Of a stretch of 64,000 nt of DNA, positions 52,210-60,870 are shown one piece after another; position 1 is the first letter of the stretch; each line of letters starts with the position of its first letter. The notes beneath the pieces were generated by a model. It did no database searches, was not told the origin of the DNA, and worked only from the letters and a program-made list of their open reading frames with translations. The DNA comes from Embleya sp049739465 (GTDB lineage Bacteria; Actinomycetota; Actinomycetes; Streptomycetales; Streptomycetaceae). The stretch is from contig NZ_JBMHHY010000003.1 in NCBI RefSeq assembly GCF_049739465.1, forward strand, positions 343,099 to 407,098, given 5' to 3'. The translations under genes were made by a program, and so were the position numbers.

Positions 52210-53349
52210 GTGGCCGTGGGTGCGCTTGATGGGGTCAGGGTTGTCGAGTTGGCCGGGATCGGACCCGGGCCGTTCGTCGGGATGATGCTCGCCGACGCCG
52301 GCGCCGGGGTGATCCGCGTGGATCGCACCGGCGGCGCCGACATGCCCTCGATGGCCGTCGGGCGCGGCCGGCTGGGGACCGTCGAGGTCGACCTGAAGGA
52401 TCCGGCCGGGCGCGCCGCGGTATTGGCCCTGATCGACCGGGCCGACGTGCTGGTCGAGGGCTTTCGCCCCGGCGTCGCCGAGCGGCTCGGGGTCGGCCCG
52501 GACGTGTGCCTGGAGCGCAACTCGCGGCTCGTGTACGCCCGGATGACCGGCTGGGGCCAGGACGGCCCACTCGCCCCGCGCGCCGGGCACGACATCAACT
52601 ACATCTCGATCTCCGGCGTGCTCCACTCCTTCGCGCGCGCCGGCGAACGGCCCGTACCGCCGCTGAATCTGGTCGGCGACTACGGCGGCGGCGCGATGTT
52701 CTGCGCGTTCGGCATCCTCGCCGCGCTCCTGTCCGCCCGTACGTCCGGCCGCGGGCAGGTCGTCGACGCGGCGATGACCGACGGCTCGGCGACGCTGAGT
52801 ACGTTCATCCACGGAATGCGCGGCCTGGGCGGCTGGGCGGGCGAGCCCGGGGCCAACCTGCTCGACACCGGCGCGCCGTTCTACGACGTGTACACCACCG
52901 CCGACGGGCGATACCTCTCGGTCGGCGCCATCGAGCCGCAGTTCTACGCCCTGTTCCTGGCCGGACTCGGCCTCGACGGCGAGGAGTTGCCGGCCCAGAT
53001 GGACCGGGCCGGCTGGCCGCGCCTGCGCGAGCGGTTCACCGCGGTGATCGCGGAGCGTACGCGGGACGAATGGGCCGCGATCTTCGAGCCCGTCGACGCG
53101 TGCGTGACCCCCGTACTGACCTGGGACGAGGCCGCCGAGCACCCGCACAACGTGGCCCGAGGCACCTTCGTCCACCCCGACGGCACCCGCCAGCCCGCGC
53201 CGGCCCCCCGGCTCTTCGGCACCCCGTCGGTCGCCCGCGACGCCTCGGGTCGGGTGGACGCCGAACTCCTCGAAGCGTGGGGCCTGGCCCCCGAGCAGGC
53301 CGCCGTGCTCGCCCCGAAACCCGCCCCGGAACCCGCCCCCGAGGGCTGA
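52210..53349 (+). CDS. CaiB/BaiF-family CoA-transferase or racemase
   Basis: A 379-residue class III CoA-transferase family protein, close to alpha-methylacyl-CoA racemase. Motifs: LDGVRVVELAGIGPGPFVGM, VIRVDRTGG, AGHDINYISISGVL, GRGQVVDAAMTDGSATL (catalytic Asp region). GTG 52210 has GGGAG upstream; other in-frame GTGs lie within 12 nt. A TATGCT box lies at the end of repeat C. It could supply or epimerise acyl-CoA for the acyl-CoA dehydrogenase 3 kb downstream (inference). Confidence 0.9.
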   Translation: MAVGALDGVRVVELAGIGPGPFVGMMLADAGAGVIRVDRTGGADMPSMAVGRGRLGTVEVDLKDPAGRAAVLALIDRADVLVEGFRPGVAERLGVGPDVCLERNSRLVYARMTGWGQDGPLAPRAGHDINYISISGVLHSFARAGERPVPPLNLVGDYGGGAMFCAFGILAALLSARTSGRGQVVDAAMTDGSATLSTFIHGMRGLGGWAGEPGANLLDTGAPFYDVYTTADGRYLSVGAIEPQFYALFLAGLGLDGEELPAQMDRAGWPRLRERFTAVIAERTRDEWAAIFEPVDACVTPVLTWDEAAEHPHNVARGTFVHPDGTRQPAPAPRLFGTPSVARDASGRVDAELLEAWGLAPEQAAVLAPKPAPEPAPEG

Positions 53350-53468
53350 CCGCCCGACCGCACGCGCCGGTCGACGGGCAATCCGATACGCAACCCGACA
53401 TCGTGACACCTTCGTCCGAACCATGTCCGCAGTTCGGTCACAAATGTTTCACCGAGTAGCCGAATCTC

Positions 53469-53482
53469 TACGATCGGTCGCC
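53469..53482 (+). promoter_or_regulatory. Putative leaderless promoter
   Basis: TACGAT (53469-53474) lies 8 nt before ATG 53483. Confidence 0.4.
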
Positions 53483-54322
53483 ATGGACACCACCACGCTC
53501 CCCACCACCGTCCCGCGCGCCCGCGCGACCGGCACCGACCACATCGCGCGGCTGCTCGGCGAGACCGCTCCCGTGCGGCAACGTGTGCTGCGCCATCCCG
53601 TCTACCGGGACCTGACCGACCTGACCGCGATCCGGGTGTTCATGGAGCACCATGTGTTCGCCGTCTGGGACTTCATGTCGCTGCTCAAGAGTTTGCAGCG
53701 GCGACTCACCTGCGTCGAGGTGCCGTGGGTGCCGCGCGGCGACGGCGAGATCCGCCGGATGGTCAACGAGATCGTGCTGGGCGAGGAGAGCGACACCACC
53801 TCGCTCGGCCCGCTCAGCCACTTCGAGCTCTACCTGGCCGCGATGGACGGCGCGGGCGCCGACACCCGGCCCGCCCGCCGCTTCCTGGGTCTGCTCACCG
53901 ACGGGGTCCCGGTCCCCGACGCGATCGCCGCGTGCGACGCACCCGCCGGCGCCGCCGCGTTCGTCGGGCGCACCTGGCAGGTGGTCGAGCACGCGCCGCT
54001 GCACTGCATCGCCGCGTCGTTCGCGCTCGGCCGCGAGGAACTCATCCCGCGCATGTTCGACCACCTGACCGCGCTCGACGACCGACACGACGGCCGGCTC
54101 GCGATCTTCTGCGAATACGTGGCCCGGCACATCGAGGTGGACGGCGACGACCACGGCCCGATGGCGCTGCGCCTGCTCGCCCAGTTGTGCGCGGCCACCC
54201 CCGATCCGGCCCGGGCCTGGCGGGAGAGCGCGGGTACGGTCACCGTGTCGCTGCGCGCCCGCGCCGACCTGTGGGACGCGGTGAGCACGGCGATCGCCGC
54301 GACCCGCCCCACCGATCACTGA
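53483..54322 (+). CDS. DUF3050-like protein, possible heme-oxygenase-fold oxidase
   Basis: A 279-residue, mainly helical protein. FMEHHVFAVWDFMSLLKSLQ, then NEIVLGEESDTTSLGPLSHFELY and ARHIEVDGDDHGPMALRLL provide Glu and His residues spaced as in heme-oxygenase-like diiron proteins. I recall this as DUF3050. Dioxygen chemistry is possible but unproven; some members of that superfamily act in natural-product pathways. Probably leaderless, as no ribosome site is present. Confidence 0.72.
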   Translation: MDTTTLPTTVPRARATGTDHIARLLGETAPVRQRVLRHPVYRDLTDLTAIRVFMEHHVFAVWDFMSLLKSLQRRLTCVEVPWVPRGDGEIRRMVNEIVLGEESDTTSLGPLSHFELYLAAMDGAGADTRPARRFLGLLTDGVPVPDAIAACDAPAGAAAFVGRTWQVVEHAPLHCIAASFALGREELIPRMFDHLTALDDRHDGRLAIFCEYVARHIEVDGDDHGPMALRLLAQLCAATPDPARAWRESAGTVTVSLRARADLWDAVSTAIAATRPTDH

Positions 54323-54360
54323 TCCGATTTCGGTACTGCCCGACGCCCGGTGACATGTCA

Positions 54361-54372
54361 TATGTTGGGCGC
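54361..54372 (+). promoter_or_regulatory. Putative leaderless promoter
   Basis: TATGTT (54361-54366) lies 6 nt before GTG 54373. Confidence 0.45.
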
Positions 54373-55488
54373 GTGACCCACGACGCAGCCCTTTATCCCA
54401 CAGACCGCCTCGGCCGCGCCCAGAAGGCAGCCGCCGACGCGGGACTGGACGCCCTGTTCATCTCGCCGGGCGCCGACCTGCGCTACCTCACCGGCTACGA
54501 GGCGCTCCCCCTGGAGCGCCTGACCTGCCTGGTGGTGCCCGCCGGCGCCGAGCCGTTCCTGGTCGTACCCGGCCTGGAGAAGCCCGCCGCCCTCGCCTCC
54601 CCCGTGGCCGGACTCGGCATCGAGGTGGTCGGCTGGGCCGAGACCGAGGACCCGTACGCGCTGATCGCGAACCGACTGCCCGCGAGCGTGGCCCGGATCG
54701 GCCTGGACAACCACATGTGGGCGGAGAAGGTACTCGCCTTCCGCGCCGCGCTGCCCGCCGCCGAACAGACGCTCGCCGGCGACGTGTTGCGCGAGCTGCG
54801 GATGCGCAAGTCGGCCGCCGAGGTCGAGGCGCTGCGCCGGGCCGGCGCGGCGATCGACCGGGTACACGCGCGCGTCGGCGAATGGCTGCGCGCGGGCCGT
54901 ACCGAGCGCGAGGTGGGCGCGGACATCGCCGACGCGATCATCGCCGAGGGGCACGTCCGGGTGGACTTCGTGATCGTCGCCTCCGGCCCCAATGCGGCCA
55001 GCCCGCACCACGAACTCTCCGACCGGGTGATCGAGTCCGGCGACGCGGTCGTGGTCGACATCGGCGGCACCACCGCCGACGGCTACTGCTCCGACGAGAC
55101 GCGCACGTACGCCGTGGGCGAGCCGCCCGCCGAGTTCCGTCGCTACTACGAGGTGTTGGAGCGCGCCCAGGCCGCCCAACTCGCGGCCGTGCGGCCGGGG
55201 TTGACCTGCGAGGAACTCGACGCGGTGGGCCGCGACATCATCGCCGAGGCGGGCTACGGCGAATACTTCATCCACCGCACCGGCCACGGCATCGGCCTGG
55301 AGAGCCACGAGGAGCCGTACATCGTCGCGGGCAACTCCCTGCCCCTGGAGCCGGGCATGGCGTTCTCGATCGAGCCCGGCATCTACCTCCCCGGCACGCA
55401 CGGCGCACGGATCGAGGACATCGTGGTCTGCGGGGAGAGCGGCGTCGACCCGATGAACGTGCGTCCGCACGGCTTGGTCGTGCTGTAG
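54373..55488 (+). CDS. M24 aminopeptidase P / Xaa-Pro dipeptidase
   Basis: A 371-residue metallopeptidase. An N-terminal creatinase-like domain (about 1-130) is followed by the pita-bread catalytic domain. Metal ligands are visible in VVDIGGTTADGYCSDETRTY (two Asp), HRTGHGIGLESHEEPYI (His) and FSIEPGIYLPGTHGARIEDI (two Glu). Cytosolic. Start GTG 54373. The stop is inside a 20-bp tandem duplication. Confidence 0.94.
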   Translation: MTHDAALYPTDRLGRAQKAAADAGLDALFISPGADLRYLTGYEALPLERLTCLVVPAGAEPFLVVPGLEKPAALASPVAGLGIEVVGWAETEDPYALIANRLPASVARIGLDNHMWAEKVLAFRAALPAAEQTLAGDVLRELRMRKSAAEVEALRRAGAAIDRVHARVGEWLRAGRTEREVGADIADAIIAEGHVRVDFVIVASGPNAASPHHELSDRVIESGDAVVVDIGGTTADGYCSDETRTYAVGEPPAEFRRYYEVLERAQAAQLAAVRPGLTCEELDAVGRDIIAEAGYGEYFIHRTGHGIGLESHEEPYIVAGNSLPLEPGMAFSIEPGIYLPGTHGARIEDIVVCGESGVDPMNVRPHGLVVL

Positions 55489-55508
55489 GCGCCCTGGTCG
55501 TGCTGTAG
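55475..55508 (+). repeat. Tandem duplication spanning a stop codon
   Basis: TGGTCGTGCTGTAG occurs at 55475-55488, ending the M24 peptidase gene, and again at 55495-55508, a 20-bp period with duplicated stop. Confidence 0.8.
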
Positions 55509-55672
55509 CACCGTGCGCGCGGCCTGCTCGCCTTCCCTTGGCAATCGGGGACGGCGGGCGGGCCGCGTCGGTGACGGGCATACGTGGAGTGTCGCCGTAC
55601 GATCGTGCGCAACGGCCGAGGGGCGACCCCTACCCGGCCCGCTGCCGGACCGCACGGAAGGACGTCCCCACC

Positions 55673-56824
55673 ATGGCCGTCACGCGTACGCTGCCCACCG
55701 ACGAGTCCCGCGCGCTGCTCGACCTCACCCGGGAGATCACCGCTCGCGAACTGCTGCCCCGCGCCGCCGCCGACGAGGCCGCCGGGCGCTTCCCGCGCGA
55801 GGTGTTCGCGACCCTCGGCGCCGCCGGACTGCTGTCCCTGCCCTATCCCGAGGAACACGGCGGCGGCGCGCAGCCCTACGAGGTCTACCTCCAGGTGCTG
55901 GAGGAACTGGCCGCCGGCTGGCTGGCGGTCGGCCTCGGGGTGTCGGTACACACCCTGGCCTGCCATCCGTTGGCGACCTTCGGTACGCCCGCCCAGCAGG
56001 ACGAGCACCTGTCCGCGATGCTCTCCGGTGAACTGCTCGGCGCGTACTGCCTGTCCGAGCCGCACTCGGGCTCGGACGCGGCGGCGCTGACCACGAAGGC
56101 GGTGGCCGACGGCGACGAGTACGTGCTCACCGGGACGAAGGCGTGGATCACCCACGGCGGGGTCGCCGACTTCTACACGGTACTCGCGCGTACCTCCCCC
56201 GACGGCTCGCGCGGGATCAGCGCGTTCCTGGTCGACGCCGAGACGGCGGGCCTGGCCGCCGCCGCGCCGGAGCACAAGATGGGGATGCGCTCGTCGCCTA
56301 CGGCGCAACTGCACCTGGACGGCGTACGGATCCCGGCCGAGCGGCGAATCAGCGCCGAGGGACAGGGGTTTCGGATCGCACTGGCCGCGCTGGACTGCGG
56401 GCGGCTGGGCATCGCCGCGTGTGCCACCGGAGTTGCCCAGGCGGCATTGGACGTGGCGGCCGAATACGCGCAACAACGCGTCCAGTTCGGCGGGCCCATC
56501 GCCGACCAGCAGGGCATCCGGTTCATGCTCGCGGACATGGCCACCGCGATCGAGGCGGGTCGCGCGTTGTACCTGTCCGCGGCCCGACTGCGGGACGCGG
56601 GGCAGCCGTTCGGCCGCCAGGCGGCGATGGCCAAGCTGTTCTGCTCGGACGCGGCGATGCGGGTGACGGTGGATGCGGTACAGATCCTCGGCGGCTCCGG
56701 CTACACGACGGACTTTCCGGCCGAACGCTACCTGCGCGAAGCCAAGTGCCTGCAGATCGTCGAGGGCACGAATCAGATCCAACGGATGGTGATCGCCCGG
56801 GACTTGCTGACAGGTGGTGGGTGA
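55673..56824 (+). CDS. Acyl-CoA dehydrogenase
   Basis: A 383-residue FAD flavoenzyme oxidising acyl-CoA to enoyl-CoA. Motifs: AYCLSEPHSGSDAAAL (FAD/substrate), WITHGGVADFYTV, and the late QILGGSGYTTDFPAERYLRE; the catalytic base Glu is in CLQIVEGTNQIQRMVIAR. ATG 55673 with GGAAGGA about 12 nt upstream. Substrate chain unknown; context with the CoA-transferase suggests catabolism of branched or aromatic acyl-CoA. Confidence 0.94.
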   Translation: MAVTRTLPTDESRALLDLTREITARELLPRAAADEAAGRFPREVFATLGAAGLLSLPYPEEHGGGAQPYEVYLQVLEELAAGWLAVGLGVSVHTLACHPLATFGTPAQQDEHLSAMLSGELLGAYCLSEPHSGSDAAALTTKAVADGDEYVLTGTKAWITHGGVADFYTVLARTSPDGSRGISAFLVDAETAGLAAAAPEHKMGMRSSPTAQLHLDGVRIPAERRISAEGQGFRIALAALDCGRLGIAACATGVAQAALDVAAEYAQQRVQFGGPIADQQGIRFMLADMATAIEAGRALYLSAARLRDAGQPFGRQAAMAKLFCSDAAMRVTVDAVQILGGSGYTTDFPAERYLREAKCLQIVEGTNQIQRMVIARDLLTGGG

Positions 56825-56845
56825 GGAGATGGTCATCCGGGACGG

Positions 56846-58360
56846 TCATCCGGGACGGCTGACGCGTTGTTGCGTTTGCGGGCGCGGTGCCTCGGCCGCC
56901 GCGGTGAAGGTCAGTCGGCCGCCGGGCAGGAGCAGCGCGGCGGGGGCGGCGAGCAGGTAGAGGGCAACCACCGTGAGCAGGCCGCCCGTTGCCGCGTCGG
57001 TGGGCGAACTGCCGTGGTCCAGCAGGCCGAAGTAGACCGTGCCGATCAGGGCCACGCCGATCGCCACGCCCACCTGGATCGCGGTGCCGACCAGGGCTGC
57101 CGCAGCGCCCGCGTGCCGCCCGGGAGTTCGGGCCACGACGGTGGCGATCAGTACGCCGGACGCCATCGACATCCCGACGCCCCCGACCAGGAGGCAGGGT
57201 GCCAGATGCCATGGGTGCAGCCGTACGCCCTCATGCTCGACCACGAGCAGGATCGCGCCCATCGCGGCGGCCAGGAGGAGCGAGCCGAACACCGCCAACC
57301 GCCGTCCGTACGGCCGCAGTCGGGTGGCGAACGGGGAGAACAGGCCCACCCCGACGGCGAACGGTGCCATCGTCGCGGCGGCGCGCAGCGGGGAGAGGCC
57401 GACGGCGGTTTGCAGGTACACGCTCAGGACCAGGGTGTACGCGGTTCCGGCGAAGAACAGGGTGGCTGCGAACACCCCGCCGATGGTGGCCCGTTGGCGA
57501 AGCAGTTGCGGATCCACGAGTGGCGAGCCGCCCCGCCGGGCCAGCGCGCGCTCGTGGTGGAGGAGGGCGTACAACAGTGCCGGGCAGGCGCACGCGATGG
57601 CGATGCACCACCACGGCCACCCGAGTGTCCGCCCCTCCACCAGCGGGAACAGCAGCGCGAGCAGTGCGGCGGTGGACAACAACAGGCCGCGTACGTCCAG
57701 GCCGACCACCCGATCGGCGCGCGAGTCGCGACCCAGTACGGCCGTACCGATCAGCCCGGCGAGCCCGATCGGCACGTTGACGAAGAAGATCGGCCGCCAG
57801 CCGAGGCCGAACAGGTCGGCGTGCAGCAGGAGTCCGCCGACGAGTGGACCGCCCACGCCGCCGACGGAGAACACCAGTCCGTACAGCGCGGCGGCCCGGG
57901 ACTGTTCGGCGGGCGGGAACTCGACTCGCAGCATCGCGAGCACCTGCGGCACCATCAGCGCCGCCGCGGCGCCCTGGGCGATCCGCGCCGCGATCAGCGA
58001 CCCGGGCCCGCCGGCCGCGCCAGCCAGTACCGATGCCACGGTGAACGCGGCGAGGCCGACCTGGAACACCCGGAGCCGGCCGAGCCGATCGCCCAGGCGG
58101 GCGCCGGTGATCAGGCCCGCGGCGAAGGCGAGCGTGTAGCCGGCGATCGCCCATTCGAGCTGCGTGGTGGAGGCGGGAAGGTGCTCGCGCAGGGCGGGCA
58201 GCGCGACATTGAGCACGCTCGCGTCGACCAGGTCGACGAAGGTCGCGGACAGGGTCAGGGCGAATGCGGCCCAGCGGCGCGGGGAGTAGGCGGTGGGCGG
58301 CGAGGTTGGGGTTGGGATTGGGGTTGGGGTTGGGGTCGGCGGCAGGGGTGGTTCGGCCAT
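56846..58360 (-). CDS. MFS transporter, DHA2 family (14 TMS)
   Basis: A 504-residue drug:H+ antiporter-type exporter. It begins with a PTPTPTPIPTPTSPPT tail encoded by a G/T microsatellite (58303-58340), then the helices. DHA2 features: SATFVDLVDASVLNVALPAL (motif D1), LGDRLGRLRVFQVG (motif A), SVGGVGGPLVGGLLLH (motif C). Divergent from a MarR regulator that probably controls it. Single-gene transcript. Confidence 0.93.
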   Translation of the reverse strand: MAEPPLPPTPTPTPIPTPTSPPTAYSPRRWAAFALTLSATFVDLVDASVLNVALPALREHLPASTTQLEWAIAGYTLAFAAGLITGARLGDRLGRLRVFQVGLAAFTVASVLAGAAGGPGSLIAARIAQGAAAALMVPQVLAMLRVEFPPAEQSRAAALYGLVFSVGGVGGPLVGGLLLHADLFGLGWRPIFFVNVPIGLAGLIGTAVLGRDSRADRVVGLDVRGLLLSTAALLALLFPLVEGRTLGWPWWCIAIACACPALLYALLHHERALARRGGSPLVDPQLLRQRATIGGVFAATLFFAGTAYTLVLSVYLQTAVGLSPLRAAATMAPFAVGVGLFSPFATRLRPYGRRLAVFGSLLLAAAMGAILLVVEHEGVRLHPWHLAPCLLVGGVGMSMASGVLIATVVARTPGRHAGAAAALVGTAIQVGVAIGVALIGTVYFGLLDHGSSPTDAATGGLLTVVALYLLAAPAALLLPGGRLTFTAAAEAPRPQTQQRVSRPG

Positions 58361-58473
58361 GGTGGTTTGTGCCTTTCGGGATCGGGTCGCGGGGGTCGGG
58401 TACGGTGGCCTGATCCGGGGGATTCGCGCTTCGCATCCGAAGCCGAACGGGTCGAGGCGAGGAGGCCGCGGAG

Positions 58474-59001
58474 ATGACGACGGAACACGCCGCGGCGGCG
58501 GCCGGGGACGGGCCGGGCGGGACCGGGCCGGGCGGGGACGGCCTGAGTACGGACGAGGCGATTCGGGCCATGCTGTTGCTGATGCCGCGGGTGGCCGCGC
58601 GGCTCAAGCGCACCCGGATTCCCGAGCGGCTGCGCTCGATGAACCTGGCTCCGCGACATCTGTCGCTACTGGCCTACCTGCTCTTCGACGGCCCGATGTC
58701 GGTCAACGAGCTGGCCGGGCGGCTGGAGGTGGCTCCGACCACGGTCAGCCTGATGGTCAGCGACCTGGGCCGACAGGGAGTGCTGGAGCGACACACGGAT
58801 CCGACCGACCGCCGCCGGTCGATCGTGGCGATCACCGAGGACCCGCAGACGCGTACGGCGATCGAGAACTGGTTGGCCAACGGCGCAAACGCCTGGCGCC
58901 TGGCCTTCGGCCCGCTGTCCCCGGAGGAGCGGGCGATGTTCGTCCGGACGATGGGGGCGTACGAGGGCGGGGCGGCGGGGGCGGTTCGGGAGGACGGCTG
59001 A
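58474..59001 (+). CDS. MarR-family regulator
   Basis: A 175-residue regulator. An N-terminal Gly/Ala-rich tail precedes a winged helix (about 55-125): HLSLLAYLLFDGPMSVNELAG, then VAPTTVSLMVSDLGRQGVLE and HTDPTDRRRSIVAI. Divergent from the DHA2 exporter and convergent with the reductase-hemerythrin gene. The TTGC-type operator at 59909-59947 is a further candidate target. Confidence 0.92.
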   Translation: MTTEHAAAAAGDGPGGTGPGGDGLSTDEAIRAMLLLMPRVAARLKRTRIPERLRSMNLAPRHLSLLAYLLFDGPMSVNELAGRLEVAPTTVSLMVSDLGRQGVLERHTDPTDRRRSIVAITEDPQTRTAIENWLANGANAWRLAFGPLSPEERAMFVRTMGAYEGGAAGAVREDG

Positions 59002-59007
59002 GCTTCG

Positions 59008-59895
59008 CTACCGGCCGAGGGCCGGCAGCAGTTGGGCCTCCTCGTACGCGAAGTGCTCCTCCAGGCCGGTCAGTACGCGCTCGAATTCGTCGCGTAGGCG
59101 TCGAGGGGGTGTGGTTGTGGTCGCGGCCTGTTCGAGGATGGCTTCGAAGGCGGCCAAGGCGTGCTCCACGACGACGTGTTCGGCGCGGAGGCGGGTGATC
59201 GCCGGGACGAGGTGCGGGAACTCCCGTTCGAAGGCCGAGAATGCGCCGTCCTCGCGGGTGTGGTGCAGCTGGAGGTGGTAGCAGAAGGTCAGGCAGTGCC
59301 GCCGCAACTGCTCGGCGGGGCCTTGTGGTTCGCGGGCATGCGGTGCGCCGCCGAGGGCCCGTTCGAATCGCTCCCGGACCTGCTCGATCTCGGCCCGCAA
59401 GTCGTCGTGATGCCGGACGAGTTGCTCGCCGATCAGCCGCCCGCGCGCCGAATCCCCGGCCAGGTCCAGGGGGTGGAGGGCGACGACGGGGATGGTGCGG
59501 GTGGTCGCCGCTGCGGCGTAGGCGCGGAACGCCGGGTCCCGGGAGCATTGGAGGTCCCAGTAGCGTGCGCGCTCGTCGCCGGCGAGCGGGACGGCCCGGG
59601 TGGCGAACGGCTTGACGTGGCCGGCGTCGGTGCCGATCTCCATGGTGACCTGGGGGTTGGCAAGCAGGTTGAGGTACCAGTGCGGGTCACGCGCTCCCCC
59701 GGCATTCGACCCGAACACGACTTGGCGCCCACCATCCGCCAGGGCCACCACGGGATTGGTCCACGGCCTCCCACTCCGCCGCCCGACGGTGGTGATCAGG
59801 ACGAGGGAGGCACCCTCGAAGGGCCCGCCGACCTTCCCGTTCCGGGCCCGGAACTCGGCGATGACGGCGGCGTTGCGGTCGATGACGGCACTCAT
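59008..59895 (-). CDS. F420H2-type reductase (Ddn-like) fused to hemerythrin domain
   Basis: A 295-residue two-domain protein. Residues about 1-130 match deazaflavin-dependent nitroreductases (GASLVLITTVGRRSGRPWTN, VVALADGGRQVVFGSNAGG, HWYLNLLANPQVTMEIG). Residues about 150-295 form a hemerythrin HHE domain with metal-type residues in LVRHHDDLRAEIEQV, LQLHHTREDGAFSAFE, LRAEHVVVEHALAAFE and EEHFAYEEAQLLPALG. Combining an F420 reductase with a diiron O2/NO-type sensor is unusual. ATG 59895 lies below a 39-bp concentric operator. Confidence 0.9.
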   Translation of the reverse strand: MSAVIDRNAAVIAEFRARNGKVGGPFEGASLVLITTVGRRSGRPWTNPVVALADGGRQVVFGSNAGGARDPHWYLNLLANPQVTMEIGTDAGHVKPFATRAVPLAGDERARYWDLQCSRDPAFRAYAAAATTRTIPVVALHPLDLAGDSARGRLIGEQLVRHHDDLRAEIEQVRERFERALGGAPHAREPQGPAEQLRRHCLTFCYHLQLHHTREDGAFSAFEREFPHLVPAITRLRAEHVVVEHALAAFEAILEQAATTTTPPRRLRDEFERVLTGLEEHFAYEEAQLLPALGR

Positions 59896-59908
59896 GTGTC
59901 TGTCTCCC

Positions 59909-59947
59909 CTTCAATTATCTTTGCTTTGCAAGCAAATCTATTTGAAG
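59909..59947. promoter_or_regulatory. 39-bp concentric double palindrome (operator)
   Basis: CTTCAA-N5-TTTGCT-N5-AGCAAA-N5-TTGAAG: outer arms 59909-59914/59942-59947 and inner arms 59920-59925/59931-59936 share the centre 59928, each box 11 bp from the next. AT-rich island just upstream of the reductase-hemerythrin start. Fits binding by a dimer pair of a MarR- or TetR-type repressor. Confidence 0.75.
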
Positions 59948-60036
59948 GCTAGTAACCCCATGAGGGGCTGTCAACGCGAGGGATGGAGAAGGACAAGCGG
60001 AAGAGGCAGCAACACACGAGCGCGCGAGCGCGCGAC

Positions 60037-60414
60037 CTACAAGGTGTGCGAGAAGGGCTGCGCCCGCCAGTCCAGCCCGGCCGGCAGCACGGTCACCGGG
60101 GACGCCAGAGGCAACGGGAGCAACAGGGGCGCAACAGCAGGAAGTTCACCCGGATCCGCAAACCCGGCCCCGGACCCGGGACAGCGCCGAACCCCAAACG
60201 GATCCCACGCACTGGTACACACCGCATGCTCCGGCACCGCCGACCCATCGGCATCCGGATCCACGCCCAACACCACACCACACTCCGGACACGCACGACG
60301 CCCGGCCGGACCGACGAAGTCCCAGGAATCCGAGTCGAGTTCAAGCCCGTCGTCCAAGTCCTCGGAGACGTCCCGATCCCGCATCCCCACCGACACATCA
60401 ACGGCGACACTCAT
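60037..60414 (-). CDS. Small Cys-containing protein, possible zinc site
   Basis: A 125-residue acidic protein. The middle has RACPECGVVLGVDPDADG then AVPEHAVCTSAWDPFG, giving three Cys and a His that could form a zinc site; the C-terminus (LPLPLASPVTVLPAGLD) is hydrophobic. ATG 60414 has GGGGGGAG just upstream. No family recognised. It opens the accessory-looking right end of the window and is divergent from the XRE regulator. Confidence 0.6.
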   Translation of the reverse strand: MSVAVDVSVGMRDRDVSEDLDDGLELDSDSWDFVGPAGRRACPECGVVLGVDPDADGSAVPEHAVCTSAWDPFGVRRCPGSGAGFADPGELPAVAPLLLPLPLASPVTVLPAGLDWRAQPFSHTL

Positions 60415-60870
60415 GGGACTCCCCCCATCGCCACAACGCCGCAACAACGACGCGCCTCGCACGATAGCCCGCCCGACCGGAACGTTGCAGTACTCATCCG
60501 GGACCAATTCCCTGACCAGACAAACCCGCTGCGGCCCCGGAGGCACCAAGGCGGCCGGCGCCGGCCTCGCCACCCCCGACGCGGCTGCGCCGTCCGCCCG
60601 AGCGTGAGTCGCGCCGACTGCGAACCGCCGCTTGCCCGGGGACCGGGTCCTCGGGCGGGTCGACCGACTGCGAGAGGTTGCCCACCCGCCCTGCTGCACG
60701 GGTGAGTTCGACGGGTGCACGCCGAGGCGCATCCGCCATCTCGTGGTCCGCTCTCCGGGAAACACGAAGCATGAAACACGACGGAGCGAACGTGAGTACG
60801 TCTACACCCGACTGTGCGCTCCGGCGGCGTAGCGTTGTGGTTCGGCACCACACTTCGACAGGTGAGGGCG
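60415..60870. other. Divergent 456-bp gap
   Basis: No supported gene. TAGCGT at 60830-60835 could be the -10 of the XRE regulator downstream. ORFs on both strands overlap here but lack ribosome sites and domains. Confidence 0.5.

Noticed and set aside
52210..59895. A biosynthetic gene cluster for a natural product
   Set aside because: No polyketide synthase, NRPS, terpene cyclase, lanthipeptide or other core enzyme; only tailoring-like and transport genes.
59008..59895. Possibility that the reductase-hemerythrin protein is two genes joined by a frame error
   Set aside because: A single continuous frame with a plausible linker and no internal ribosome site or start near the junction.
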